Of a DNA stretch of 64,000 nucleotides, positions 51,741-60,591 are shown one piece after another. Under the pieces are notes generated by a model. That model searched no databases and was not told where the DNA came from. It saw only the letters and a program-made list of their open reading frames with translations. The position numbers and the translations under genes are program-made. How positions within the stretch are numbered: position 1 is the first letter of the stretch; every line of letters starts with the position of its first letter. The stretch comes from Halorussus salilacus (lineage in GTDB: Archaea; Halobacteriota; Halobacteria; Halobacteriales; Haladaptataceae), in contig NZ_CP099993.1 of NCBI RefSeq assembly GCF_024138125.1, positions 868,001 through 932,000 of the forward strand, in the 5' to 3' direction.

Positions 51741-52181
51741 GTGACCGAGACTGCGAACTACCTGCTGTTCTTCGCGGGCGTCTTCCTGCTGACCGCCGCC
51801 ACCGTGGTCGGCGTCGGCGCGTTCGAGTACGAGGTGACCTCGCTGGGCGTCGTCGAGGAGATTCCCGACGACACCGAGACCCTCGTGGCGTACGACCGCC
51901 TCCCCGAGCGCGACAGGGCCGTCGTCTCGCGGGCCATCGACGGCGAGCGATTGGTCTTCCGGGACCCGAGCGCCCTGCCGGGCGAACCCGAGCGCAGGGG
52001 AAAGCTCGCGGTCACCCGCGACGGCGAGACCCACCTCCTGACGCGGCGGGTCTTCTTCAATCCCAGAACCTCGTTCGGAACCGCGTCGCTCGCGATGGCG
52101 GCCGCCGGACTCGCGGCGCTGTCGGAGTCGGTCCGCCGCCAGCACTTCCCCCACCGCACGGCGTACTGGGCGCGTCGCTGA
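51741..52181 (+). CDS. Two-helix membrane protein, unknown function (paralogue 2)
   Basis: The 146-residue GTG-started protein (51741) has the same layout as paralogue 1: TM helix, GAFEYEVTSLGVVEE, middle domain, RRVFFNPRTSFGTASLAM, second TM. It is shorter in the middle. The two genes are only 52 bases apart, so the duplication is recent enough to keep most of the pattern. Confidence 0.7.
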   Translation: MTETANYLLFFAGVFLLTAATVVGVGAFEYEVTSLGVVEEIPDDTETLVAYDRLPERDRAVVSRAIDGERLVFRDPSALPGEPERRGKLAVTRDGETHLLTRRVFFNPRTSFGTASLAMAAAGLAALSESVRRQHFPHRTAYWARR

Positions 52182-52211
52182 GCCGGTCGGTTCGGCGTCC
52201 CGCGCTCGGCG

Positions 52212-52397
52212 TCAGTGCCCCCAGAAGCCGACCAGAAAGAGCGCCGCGACGAGTCCGGAGATGCCGAGGAGGTACGGCCCGACGGTCGACAGCGTCCCGA
52301 CCGTCGCGGCCCCGACGAACGCCGCCGCGACGAGGAGCGCGGCGGCGGCGAAACCGGCCGTCGGAGCGCGCGTCCCCGGGGCCGCGTCCGGCGTCAT
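52212..52397 (-). CDS. Small two-helix membrane protein
   Basis: The 61-residue protein MTPDAAPGTRAPTAGFAAAA... has two hydrophobic segments (about 15-33, 41-58) and few charges, ending FLVGFWGH. Unknown function. It is convergent with the paralogue pair. Confidence 0.62.
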   Translation of the reverse strand: MTPDAAPGTRAPTAGFAAAALLVAAAFVGAATVGTLSTVGPYLLGISGLVAALFLVGFWGH

Positions 52398-52437
52398 GTC
52401 CGGAGAGTGAAGCCCACGGGTGATAAATCCGCCCGTT

Positions 52438-52478
52438 CGCGTTCGGCCCCCGGGCGAGAGCGCCCGGGGCCGAACGCG
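52438..52478. terminator. Strong hairpin past the dapE stop
   Basis: Arms 52438-52456 and 52461-52478 pair perfectly except for one extra C; loop AGAG. On the reverse strand it begins one base after the dapE stop, as expected of a terminator for the lysine operon. Confidence 0.6.
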
Positions 52479-52479
52479 C

Positions 52480-53580
52480 TCACCCCAGCAGGGCGTCCAG
52501 CGCGGCCTCGACCGCCTCGGCCGCCCGCTCGACCGCCGAAATCCGGACGTACTCGCGGGGCGCGTGGGCGACCGCGCCCTCGTCGTCGGCCAGCCCGCCC
52601 GGCCCGAACACGACCGTCGGCGCGACCGCCGCGAAGTAGGCGGCCTCGGTCGCCGCGGTGAACGGCCGGACCGCGCCCCCGCTGGCGTCGGCGAGCGCCC
52701 GGACGACCTCGGCGTCGGCGGGCGTCTCCCACGCCTCCAGGAACGGCGTGTCGCGCTCGGCGAGCGAGACCGAGACGCCCGCGTCCTCGGGCGCGCGACC
52801 CCGGAGGTGGGCTTCGAGCGACGACCGGAACCCCTTGGCGGTCTCTGGCGGGACGCTCCGGCGGTCGACGACGACCGAGCACGTCGCTGGCACCTGGTTC
52901 GTCGCGTCGCCGCCCGCGACGGTCGTCGGGGTCAGCGTCGGTGCCCCCAGCGCGTCGTGGACGCCCGGGGAATCGTCGCGGTCGTCAAATGTGTCGAACG
53001 CCGCGAGCAGGTCGCCCGCCGCGCGAATCGCGTTGACGCCCTCGTGGGGTTCGGCGGCGTGGGCGTTCTCGCCCTCGACCGTGACGGTCGCCTGGAACCG
53101 ACCCTTCGCGGCGTTGCAGACGTCGAGTTCGGTGGGTTCGCCCACGACGACGGCGTCGGGCACCGGGTCGAACGAGAGCGCGTGGGCCCCGGTCGACCCG
53201 GTCTCCTCGTCGGGCGTTACCGCCAGCGAGACACGCCCGCGCTCGACGGCGGCCCCGAAGAAGGCCGCGAGGAGGGCCGCGAGCGGGCCCTTGGCGTCGC
53301 AGGCCCCGCGACCGCGAATCACGTCCCCGTCGCGCGAGAAGGGGACGTGGGGCGGCACGGTGTCGATGTGGGTGTTGAGGACGACGTGGGGGCCCTCGCG
53401 GCCCGAGTCCCGGACCGCGAGGGTGTTCCCGGCCTCGTCGACGCGGGCCTCAATGCCCCGGGATTCGAGGGTCTCGACCAGCAACTCGCGCATCTCGGCG
53501 GGGTCCTCGTGGGAGGGTGTCGCCACCGCGGCTTCGAGGAAGGTGACGGGGTCGAAGCGCTCGCTCGCGGTCACGCTCAC
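52480..53580 (-). CDS. dapE: Succinyl-diaminopimelate desuccinylase-like peptidase (DapE/M20)
   Basis: The 366-residue M20 protein has metal residues in LNTHIDTVPPHVP (His, Asp), GRGACDAKGPLAALL (Asp), TPDEETGSTGAH (Glu pair) and VVGEPTELDV, with the last His near the C terminus in VAHAPREYVR. It removes succinate from N-succinyl-LL-DAP. I take GTG 53580, which overlaps the dapF stop as GTGA; GTG 53574 is also possible. It is the last gene of the lysine operon. Other M20 substrates cannot be fully excluded, but the context is strong. Confidence 0.87.
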   Translation of the reverse strand: MSVTASERFDPVTFLEAAVATPSHEDPAEMRELLVETLESRGIEARVDEAGNTLAVRDSGREGPHVVLNTHIDTVPPHVPFSRDGDVIRGRGACDAKGPLAALLAAFFGAAVERGRVSLAVTPDEETGSTGAHALSFDPVPDAVVVGEPTELDVCNAAKGRFQATVTVEGENAHAAEPHEGVNAIRAAGDLLAAFDTFDDRDDSPGVHDALGAPTLTPTTVAGGDATNQVPATCSVVVDRRSVPPETAKGFRSSLEAHLRGRAPEDAGVSVSLAERDTPFLEAWETPADAEVVRALADASGGAVRPFTAATEAAYFAAVAPTVVFGPGGLADDEGAVAHAPREYVRISAVERAAEAVEAALDALLG

Positions 53581-54440
53581 GCCTCCCCGACCCGGCGCGG
53601 CTCCGGGGTCGAGGCCACCTCGCCCTCGAACTCCCGGACGGTCGGGCCGGTCAGGGTCGCTCGGCCGTTCCGAAACGCCACGTCGAGACGGCCGCCCGGC
53701 GGGTGGACCGCGACCGAGCTCCCCCGGAGTCTGCCGAGTCGGCGTGCGACCGCCGCGATGGCGACCGCGCCGGTGCCACACGAGCGCGTCTCGCCCTCCA
53801 CCCCGCGCTCGTAGGTCCGCTGGTCGAACCCGCCGTCGGGCCGGGGCGCGGCGAGATTGACGTTCGCGCCCTCGGGGAAGACCTCGGCGTGGCGAATCGC
53901 GGGCGCGACCGATTCGAGGTCGACCGCGTCCACGTCCTCGACGAAGGCGACGGCGTGGGGGACGCCGGTGTTCACCGCCGTCACTTCGAGGCCCCCGACC
54001 GCCTCGGAGACGAGGGGGGCGTCGCCGACGCCCCCCTCGTCGGCGGCGACCGGAATTGCTCGGGGCGCGAAGGTCGGTTCGCCCATCTCGATGGTGACTC
54101 GCTCGCCGTCGACCTCGGCCCGGCGGGTGCCCGCCTGCGTGTCGAGCATTATCTCGTTCGCGCCGGTCCGCTCGGCGGCCCACCGCGCCGCGCACCGCGC
54201 GCCGTTGCCGCACATCGCGGCCGTCGAGCCGTCGGGCTGGACCAGCGTCATCACCGCCCGCGGGGGCGAGAACTGGGGTTCGAGCGCGAGGAAGAGGACG
54301 CCGTCTGCGCCCACCCCCTCGCTCGCGCGGGGGTCGCAGACCGCCCGCGCGAACGCGCTCCTGTCGGGGACGTACTCGTCTGCGTCTACGATTACGAAGT
54401 CGTTGCTGGTGCCGTGGTACTTCTGGTACGCGATGCTCAT
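53577..54440 (-). CDS. dapF: Diaminopimelate epimerase
   Basis: The 287-residue protein has the two catalytic cysteines of DapF: one in AAMCGNGARCAARW (about 76) and one in TRSCGTGAVAIAAV (about 227). It also carries the N-terminal YQKYHGTSNDFVIVDA. It converts LL- to meso-diaminopimelate. It overlaps lysA by four bases and dapE by four bases. Confidence 0.95.
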   Translation of the reverse strand: MSIAYQKYHGTSNDFVIVDADEYVPDRSAFARAVCDPRASEGVGADGVLFLALEPQFSPPRAVMTLVQPDGSTAAMCGNGARCAARWAAERTGANEIMLDTQAGTRRAEVDGERVTIEMGEPTFAPRAIPVAADEGGVGDAPLVSEAVGGLEVTAVNTGVPHAVAFVEDVDAVDLESVAPAIRHAEVFPEGANVNLAAPRPDGGFDQRTYERGVEGETRSCGTGAVAIAAVARRLGRLRGSSVAVHPPGGRLDVAFRNGRATLTGPTVREFEGEVASTPEPRRVGEA

Positions 54441-55681
54441 TCTGAATCCTCCACTGCCGTCACGTCAGCCATCGTCTCGCGCCGCCGCGCCACGCGCGCC
54501 GAGTCGCCGTCGAGGACGACCGACGCCGGGCGGGGACGGGAGTTGTACTGGCTCGCCATCTCGTAGCCGTAGGCCCCGGCGTTGCCGACCGCGAGTAAGT
54601 CGGCGCGCTCGGGAGCCGAGAGCCGGTGTTCGCCGAAGGTGTCGGAGGACTCGCAGACGGGTCCCGCGACCGTCACCTCCCGACTCGGGCGGCCCTCGCG
54701 TTCGCCGGTGAGGTTGCGAATCTCGTGGTGGGCGTCGTAGATGGCGGGTCGCGCGAGGTCGGTCATCCCCGCGCCGACCCCGACGACCGTCGCGCCGGGG
54801 GCCTCCTTGACCGTGTTGACCCGGGTCAGCAGGACCCCCGCGTCGGCCACGAGGTACCGGCCGGGTTCGACGAAGAGGGTCGCGTCGACCTCCCCCAGCG
54901 CCTCGCGGGTCGCCGCCGCGACCGCGTCGAGGTCGAGGGGGTCCTCGTCGGGGCGGTAGGGGACGCCGAAGCCGCCGCCGATGTCCACGAATTCGAGGTC
55001 TACGGCGCGGGAACCGAGGTCGCGCGCGAGGTCGCCCATCCGCGAGACCAGCTCGCGGTGGGCCGAGAGGTCCTCGCCCGAGATGCCGCTTCCGGCGTGG
55101 GCGTGGATTCCGACGACCTCGAAGTCCTCGCGGGCGGATTCGACGAGGGAGGCCGCGTCGTCGTACGGGACCCCGAACTTCGCGTCGGCACCGGTCGCGA
55201 CCTTCTCGTGGTGGCCCGCGCCGACGCCCGGATTGACTCGGACGCACAGGCGGCCGTCGTAGCCGCGCTCGCGGAGGCGCTCGACGGTGTCGGCCGCGCC
55301 CGCCGTAACCGTGACGCGAGGGTGGTCGCCCGCGACCTCGACCGCGCGGTCGAGGTCGCGGGCGGGCGGATTCACCGCGGTGTACTGGACGCGCTCGCCC
55401 GGCACTCCGGCGTCGATAGCTCGCCGGAGTTCGCCCGCCGAGGCGCACTCGACGCCCGCGCCCTCGTCGGCGAGGGCGCGGAGGACGGGCCGGGCGGTGT
55501 TGGCCTTCGCGGCGTAGTGGACCTCGGCGTCGGGGAACGCCCGGGCCATCCGGCGGTAGTTCTCGCGGGCGCGGTCGAGGTCGAGGACGTACAGCGGCGT
55601 GTCGTGGTCGTCGGCGAGGTCTGCGAGTCGGTCGGCCGACCAGTCTCCGAGCCGCCGAATCGATGGATTGTCCCCGGTCAT
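54437..55681 (-). CDS. lysA: Diaminopimelate decarboxylase
   Basis: The 414-residue fold III PLP enzyme begins MTGDNPSIRRLGDWSADRLA and has the PLP lysine in HYAAKANTARPVL (about 59), the glycine-rich DIGGGFGVPY, the dimer-site ECASAGELR and the C-terminal CESSDTFGE. It makes lysine from meso-DAP. The start lies two bases after the dapD stop. A longer upstream frame is the shadow of dapD. Confidence 0.95.
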   Translation of the reverse strand: MTGDNPSIRRLGDWSADRLADLADDHDTPLYVLDLDRARENYRRMARAFPDAEVHYAAKANTARPVLRALADEGAGVECASAGELRRAIDAGVPGERVQYTAVNPPARDLDRAVEVAGDHPRVTVTAGAADTVERLRERGYDGRLCVRVNPGVGAGHHEKVATGADAKFGVPYDDAASLVESAREDFEVVGIHAHAGSGISGEDLSAHRELVSRMGDLARDLGSRAVDLEFVDIGGGFGVPYRPDEDPLDLDAVAAATREALGEVDATLFVEPGRYLVADAGVLLTRVNTVKEAPGATVVGVGAGMTDLARPAIYDAHHEIRNLTGEREGRPSREVTVAGPVCESSDTFGEHRLSAPERADLLAVGNAGAYGYEMASQYNSRPRPASVVLDGDSARVARRRETMADVTAVEDSE

Positions 55682-55683
55682 GC

Positions 55684-56517
55684 TCACTCCCGGAGGGCGT
55701 CTTCGCGCTCGACGCCCTCCATCGTGGTCGCTTCGAGGTCCAGTGCGACGACCGCGGGCTTGAACGCACCGCCGTCGAAGAGGTCGTGGTCGCCGACCGA
55801 CGACTCGACGAACCGGGCGAACGCCCGGCGCTCGGGCGGCAGGCGGCCGTAGACGACCTCGTCCTCCACGAGGTCGTAGACCGGAATCCGGGGCGTGAGC
55901 AGGGTGTTCTCCGCGACCACGGAGTTCTCGCCCACGACGAACCCGGAGGTCACGCGACACCCCGCGCCGAGCGAGACGCCGTCCTCGACCACGACCGGGG
56001 CGCTCTCGACGGGTTCGAGCACGCCGCCGATGAGGGTGTTGCCGCCGAGCTTCACGTCGGCACCGATCTGGGCGCACGAGCCGACCGTGTCGCAGGAGTC
56101 CACGAGCGTCCCGTCGCCGACGTGCGCGCCGATATTCACGAAGCTCGGGCTCATCACGATGCAGTCCTCGCCGAGGTACGACCCCCGGCGGAGGACGGTG
56201 CCGTCGGGGGTGTTGCGAGTGGCCCGTTCCGCGAGGTCGTCGGTCCGGCGGAGCGGGAGGACGTCGTTGTAGGTCACGCCGCCGTACTCGCGGCCCGCGG
56301 TCTCGCGCAGGCCGAAGTTGAGCAGGATTCCCCGCTTGACCCACTCGTTTGCCTCCCACTCGCCGTCGCGCTTCTCGGCGGCCCGGACCGCGCCGGATTC
56401 GAGCGCGTCGAGGAAGGCGTCGAGAGCGTCGTACTCCTCGCTACTCGCGGTGGTCGCGGTCAGGTCGCCGTCGTCGTATCGTCGCCAGAGGTCCTCGATG
56501 TCGGTTTGCAGACTCAT
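55684..56517 (-). CDS. dapD: Tetrahydrodipicolinate N-succinyltransferase
   Basis: The 277-residue protein has a left-handed beta-helix of hexapeptide repeats (about 95-200, for example GDGTLVDSCDTVGSCAQIGA) and an N-terminal helical domain. It transfers succinyl from succinyl-CoA to tetrahydrodipicolinate. Its presence with dapE defines the succinylase branch rather than the aminotransferase (DapL) or acetylase branch. It overlaps dapB by four bases. Confidence 0.93.
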   Translation of the reverse strand: MSLQTDIEDLWRRYDDGDLTATTASSEEYDALDAFLDALESGAVRAAEKRDGEWEANEWVKRGILLNFGLRETAGREYGGVTYNDVLPLRRTDDLAERATRNTPDGTVLRRGSYLGEDCIVMSPSFVNIGAHVGDGTLVDSCDTVGSCAQIGADVKLGGNTLIGGVLEPVESAPVVVEDGVSLGAGCRVTSGFVVGENSVVAENTLLTPRIPVYDLVEDEVVYGRLPPERRAFARFVESSVGDHDLFDGGAFKPAVVALDLEATTMEGVEREDALRE

Positions 56518-57349
56518 GCTTCGTCCTCCACTACGTCGGCGAACTCGTATCGGCCCGGTCCCCGCCCGGCCACCCAGACCGCGGCGTCGAGCGCGCCCTC
56601 GGCGAACACTCGCCGGTCCCCCGCCCGGTGGGTGAGCCGAACTTCCTCGCCGTTGCCGGCGAGCAGGACCTCGTGTTCGCCCGTGACGGTCCCCGCGCGC
56701 CGGGCGTGGACGCCGATTTCGCCGGGGTCGCGTGGCGCGTCGCCCTCGCGGCCGTGGACGCGCCGGGCGTTCGCGTCGCCCGGGTCCGGCCCGTCCTCGG
56801 CGCGAGCGGCGTCGCGCGGCGACGCCGCTCGCGCGCCCTCTATTCGCTCCAGAATCGTGTTCGCGGTCCCGCTCGGCGCGTCGCGCTTGCGGTTGTGGTG
56901 GGTCTCGGTCACCTCCACGTCGTAGCCCGGCACCGCCGAGACCGCGGCTTCGACCGCCGCGAGCAGGGCCTGCACCCCCGGCCGAAGTTGGCGGCCCGCA
57001 GGACGGGCGCGCGCTCGGCGGCCTCGCCGAGCGCGCGCTCGCCCGCCTCGTCGAATCCCGTGGTACCGACCACGCTGGCGACGCCCGCCTCGGCGGCCGC
57101 CGAGACGTATTCCGGACTGCTCTCCGGGGCGGTGAAGTCCACGAGCGCGTCGGGTTCGCGCTCGTCGAGCAGTCGGTCGAGGTCGTCGGCGGGCGCGACC
57201 GGCGCGCCCGCGCCGGTCGCGCCCGCGGCCTCGTCGGGAGTTCGAGAGACCGCGAAGGCGACCGCCACGTCCTCGCGGGCGCTCGCGGCGTCGAGGACCG
57301 CCCGGCCCATCCGGCCGGTCGCGCCCGTGACGGCGACTGCGACAGTCAT
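56514..57349 (-). pseudogene. dapB: dapB, 4-hydroxy-tetrahydrodipicolinate reductase, with a one-base frameshift
   Basis: The first half reads in frame from ATG 57349 (VAVTGATGRMGRAV, VDFTAPESS, VVGTTGF, VLRAANFGRG). The rest (VQALLAAVEAAV, TETHHNRKRDAPSGTA, the E(L/V)xHxxxKxDAPSGTA hallmark) is in another frame. The switch falls in a run of five C at 56975-56979 on the plus strand. One more base there gives NFGRGVQALLAAVE, the normal sequence, about 278 residues. Either a sequencing homopolymer error or a real break. As all neighbours are intact, an error or functional slippage is likely. Confidence 0.85.
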
Positions 57350-58254
57350 TGTCGTCCCTCACTCGTCCCATCCGATAACTCTCCGAGGATACCCGCAAGT
57401 TCTGCCCGATGTTCGGGCGAGAGTCGGGTCAGCGGCGACCGCAGGTTCGCGGGGCCGTAACCCCGTATCTCCATCGCCTCCTTGACCGGGATGGGGTTGG
57501 TCTCGGCGAACAGCGCGCGGAAGAGGGGCGCGAGTCGCTCGTGGAGCTCGCGGGCGCGCTCGAAGTCGCCCGACACCGCCGACTCGACCATCGCCGAGGT
57601 CCGCTCGGGTTCGACGTTGGCCGCGACGCTGATGGCCCCGGTCGCGCCCAGCGCGAGCATCGGGAGCGTGAGGAAGTCGTCGCCCGAGAGGACCGCGAAG
57701 TCCTCCTCGCGGGTGCGCTCTACGACCTCGCCGATGCGCGCGAGGTCGCCGCTCGCGGCCTTGTAGCCCGCGATATTCTCGTGGTCGGCCAGCGAGACCG
57801 CGGTCTCGACCTCGACGTTCCGGCCCGTTCGCGAGGGGACGTTGTAGAGAATCTGGGGCAGGTCGACCGCGTCGGCGACCGCCCGGTAGTGGTCCTCCAT
57901 CCCCTCGGGTTCGGGCTTGTTGTAGTACGGCGAGATGAGGAGCAGGGCGTCGGCCCCCGCCTCGGCGGAGCGGCGGGCCAGCTCGACGGCCTCGCGAGTG
58001 GAGTTGCTCCCCGCCCCCGCGACCACGGGCACGTCGGCGGTCTCGGCGACCGCCTCGACCACCGCGACGTGCTCGTCGTGGGTCAGGGTCGCGCTCTCGC
58101 CGGTCGAACCCACCGGGACGAGGCCGTCCACTCCGGCGTCTTCGAGACGCCGGGCGTCGGCTCTGAGCTGGTCGAAGTCGATGCTGTCGTCGGAGTCGAA
58201 GGGGGTCGTCATGGCGGGGTACACCCCGCCGAACGGGTCGTTGGGTCGTGTCAT
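57346..58254 (-). CDS. dapA: 4-hydroxy-tetrahydrodipicolinate synthase
   Basis: The 302-residue protein from ATG 58254 has VPVGSTGESATLTHDEH (about 40-56), YYNKPEPEGMEDHYRAV, Tyr in ILYNVPSRTGRN (about 132) and the Schiff-base Lys in IAGYKAASGD (about 160). It condenses pyruvate with aspartate semialdehyde. It is the first gene of the operon dapA-dapB-dapD-lysA-dapF-dapE, with overlaps at nearly every junction. It is a paralogue of the aldolase at 6722. A longer upstream frame is rejected. Confidence 0.95.
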   Translation of the reverse strand: MTRPNDPFGGVYPAMTTPFDSDDSIDFDQLRADARRLEDAGVDGLVPVGSTGESATLTHDEHVAVVEAVAETADVPVVAGAGSNSTREAVELARRSAEAGADALLLISPYYNKPEPEGMEDHYRAVADAVDLPQILYNVPSRTGRNVEVETAVSLADHENIAGYKAASGDLARIGEVVERTREEDFAVLSGDDFLTLPMLALGATGAISVAANVEPERTSAMVESAVSGDFERARELHERLAPLFRALFAETNPIPVKEAMEIRGYGPANLRSPLTRLSPEHRAELAGILGELSDGTSEGRQ

Positions 58255-58524
58255 GTGTCGTCGTCGGGAGCCGGTTTGCACGCGGTGCAGAACGAGGGAT
58301 GGCCCGCGACGGGTCGCCACGCCGCCGTGGACCGGTCAGTAACCGCGTTTTGTGGCTTTCAGCCCCGCGACGACGACGGCCCCACCGCTGGCTGGCGTAC
58401 CGCGGCCAACTGCAGTGGAGCCGAGCTTCATACGACATCGACCCTCGCGCGAGGACTTAGGTCTTGCGTCCTCCCCGGGACGGACGAGGGGGTTTTATCT
58501 TCCGGCCCGCCCAACCCGGTATCG

Positions 58525-59166
58525 ATGCTCGTTCTGGGAGACGCCCACGCCGACGACCCCGACAATCGGCGCGCGCTCTTTGCGGCCTACCGGGACGCCG
58601 ACGCCGACGTCGCGCTACAGCTCGGCGACCTCATCTACTACGACCTCCCGATTCCGACCTACTTCATCGCGGGCAACAACGAGGACTTCGACACCATCGA
58701 GGCCCTCCGGAACGGCCGCGTCGAGAGTTCGGGAGTGACAAACGCCTTCCTGCTCGCGGGCACCGCGGTCGAACTCGACGGGCTCCGAATCGCGGGGCTG
58801 TCGGGGAACTACGCCCCGACCCAGTACGACCGACCGCGGCCGAACCTCCAGGGCGACCGGCGCAGGCACTTCGTGCGCGACGACATCGCGCAGATCAAGC
58901 GACTGGAGGGCGTGGACGTGTTGCTCGTCCACGAGGCACCCCACGGCCTGCCCGTCGCCGAGGACTACGAGGTGGGGTGCGACCACATCGACGGAATCGT
59001 CGACGCGCTCGACCCCGACCTGTGTCTCGTCGGCCACCACCACCAGCACGCCGAGACGACGGTCGGCGACACCCGCGTCGTGGGGCTCGCGCCGGTCTGG
59101 GAGCGGTACTACACCCTCGACCCCGACACCCTCGAACTCACCGGCCACGACACGCCCTCGTCGTGA
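58525..59166 (+). CDS. Calcineurin-like metallophosphoesterase
   Basis: The 213-residue protein has the metallophosphoesterase metal motifs: GDAHADDPDN (near residue 5), QLGDLIYYD (GD), AGNNED, HEAPHG and GHHHQH. It may hydrolyse a phosphodiester or phosphomonoester such as a nucleotide. The start is the ATG at 58525. Upstream, GAGGGGGTTTTATCTTCC (about 58486-58503) is the likely TATA region. Confidence 0.88.
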   Translation: MLVLGDAHADDPDNRRALFAAYRDADADVALQLGDLIYYDLPIPTYFIAGNNEDFDTIEALRNGRVESSGVTNAFLLAGTAVELDGLRIAGLSGNYAPTQYDRPRPNLQGDRRRHFVRDDIAQIKRLEGVDVLLVHEAPHGLPVAEDYEVGCDHIDGIVDALDPDLCLVGHHHQHAETTVGDTRVVGLAPVWERYYTLDPDTLELTGHDTPSS

Positions 59167-59807
59167 GTGGGGGACGACCGGTCCGTCATCGGCGCGGATT
59201 CGGGCCTCGAATCGAGCGACTGGTCGGTATCGGAATTCAGTCTCGAAAATCGCACGTCTCGGGGTGACGCCGGGACTGCGTTCGCCGAGCCAGCGTCTCA
59301 CGGACCGTCCTGTGCCACCCCGAGCAGCGCCGAAATCCGCACGTACCAGAGTTACCGAGCGACTCCGTGCCAACCTCGAATCGGAGTCTCGTCGACGTCG
59401 GACCGCGACGACGGTAGCGGTGGACGAGGCGACCGTGACGTCGTCATCGCGGTCGATGAGTTCGGTTCGCGTGTGTCAGGCGTGTGGACGTCACCTCCGT
59501 AGGTACCACTCCGGACTGCCCACTACAAATCTTTTTCTTAGAATAACGTTGTATTCCGGTGATGTCCTAGTACTATATCCAGACCTCAATCGGATTCCAG
59601 CATGGTTGTCCAGAATATTCGGAGATAGGTGAGCATGCGACACTTCCGTAGTGCATCGATACGTCCCGAGAGACTCGGAGAGAGCCGTTCGCGGGACGAA
59701 ATCGTCGGCCGACTCGTCGAGGTGGTATCGGAACGTAGCAAGTGAGCGTCACGCGACGTCGGCGAGGGGTGCCAACTTCTTTAATCTCGGAGGTTCGAAC
59801 CAAACTC
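59167..59807. other. 641-base gap with no convincing gene
   Basis: This stretch is less GC-rich than its neighbours, especially 59515-59620 (CTTTTTCTTAGAATAACG and similar). Several reading frames of 70-120 codons overlap on both strands, but none has protein-like sequence. It may be a decayed insertion. The promoter of the next gene (CTTCTTTAATCTCGG, about 59777-59791) lies at its end. Confidence 0.5.
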
Positions 59808-60305
59808 ATGACGGAAATCCACCCGCACCAGCGGGTCGCAGTCCTCGCCGACGCCCAAAACCTCTATCACACGGCCCAGAGCGTCTACAGCCGCAACATC
59901 GACTACTCTGCGCTTCTCGAAAAGTCGGTGCAGGACCGGGAACTCACTCGCGCCATCGCCTACGTGATTCAGGCCGACAGCCCCGACGAAGAGCGGTTCT
60001 TCGAGGCGCTGGCCGACATCGGATTCGAGACCAAGATAAAGGAACTCAAGACGTTCGGCGACGGGTCGAAGAAGGCCGACTGGGACGTCGGGATGAGCCT
60101 CGACGCGGTGACGCTCGCCACCCACGTCGACACGGTCATCCTCTGTACGGGCGACGGCGACTTCTCGCGACTCTGCTCGCACCTCCGCCACGAGGGCGTC
60201 CGGACCGAGGTGACGAGCTTCGAGGAGTCGACCTCCGACGAACTCATCGAGGCCGCCGACGCGTTCGTCGACATGTCCGAGCGACCCGAGACGTTCCTGC
60301 TGTAG
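59808..60305 (+). CDS. NYN domain protein (LabA-like, PIN superfamily)
   Basis: The 165-residue protein has the acidic triad of NYN nucleases in VAVLADAQNLYHTAQ (Asp), KADWDVGMSLDAV and ILCTGDGDFSRL. The TGDGDF motif is typical of LabA/DUF88. It is a likely RNA-processing nuclease. The start ATG 59808 lies 22-30 bases from the TTTAAT element, so a leaderless transcript. An upstream in-frame ATG (59742) is rejected. Confidence 0.87.
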   Translation: MTEIHPHQRVAVLADAQNLYHTAQSVYSRNIDYSALLEKSVQDRELTRAIAYVIQADSPDEERFFEALADIGFETKIKELKTFGDGSKKADWDVGMSLDAVTLATHVDTVILCTGDGDFSRLCSHLRHEGVRTEVTSFEESTSDELIEAADAFVDMSERPETFLL

Positions 60306-60323
60306 ACCGAGCGACGGTCCCCG

Positions 60324-60494
60324 CTACACCGGGCGGCCTTCCTCGCCCGCGGTGCCGAGCAGGAGGGCACCCGCCGCGAGGGCGAGGACGCCGACCGCCG
60401 AGACGAGGTACGTGGTGAACGTCTGCTGGGCCGCGACCGCGAAGATGGCAAGTCCCGCCACGACCAGCAGGACGGCTCCGAGTTTCGATTTCAT
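60324..60494 (-). CDS. Small two-helix membrane protein
   Basis: The 56-residue protein MKSKLGAVLLVVAGLAIFAV... has two hydrophobic stretches and ends GTAGEEGRPV. The TATA-like GATTTATATCC on its strand (about 60519-60530) lies 25-35 bases upstream, which supports the start. Function unknown. Confidence 0.65.
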   Translation of the reverse strand: MKSKLGAVLLVVAGLAIFAVAAQQTFTTYLVSAVGVLALAAGALLLGTAGEEGRPV

Positions 60495-60591
60495 TGTATC
60501 CGCTCGTAGTCGCTCCAAGGATATAAATCGCACCGTAAGCCCCGGCTAAATTAATGATTAAACATTAAATTGTCCCGGGGTACCGTGTCTA

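Noticed and set aside
57349-58438. Alternative long reverse frames over dapA and dapB
   Set aside because: They are Arg-rich shadows. Catalytic motifs of DapA lie in the frame starting at 58254.
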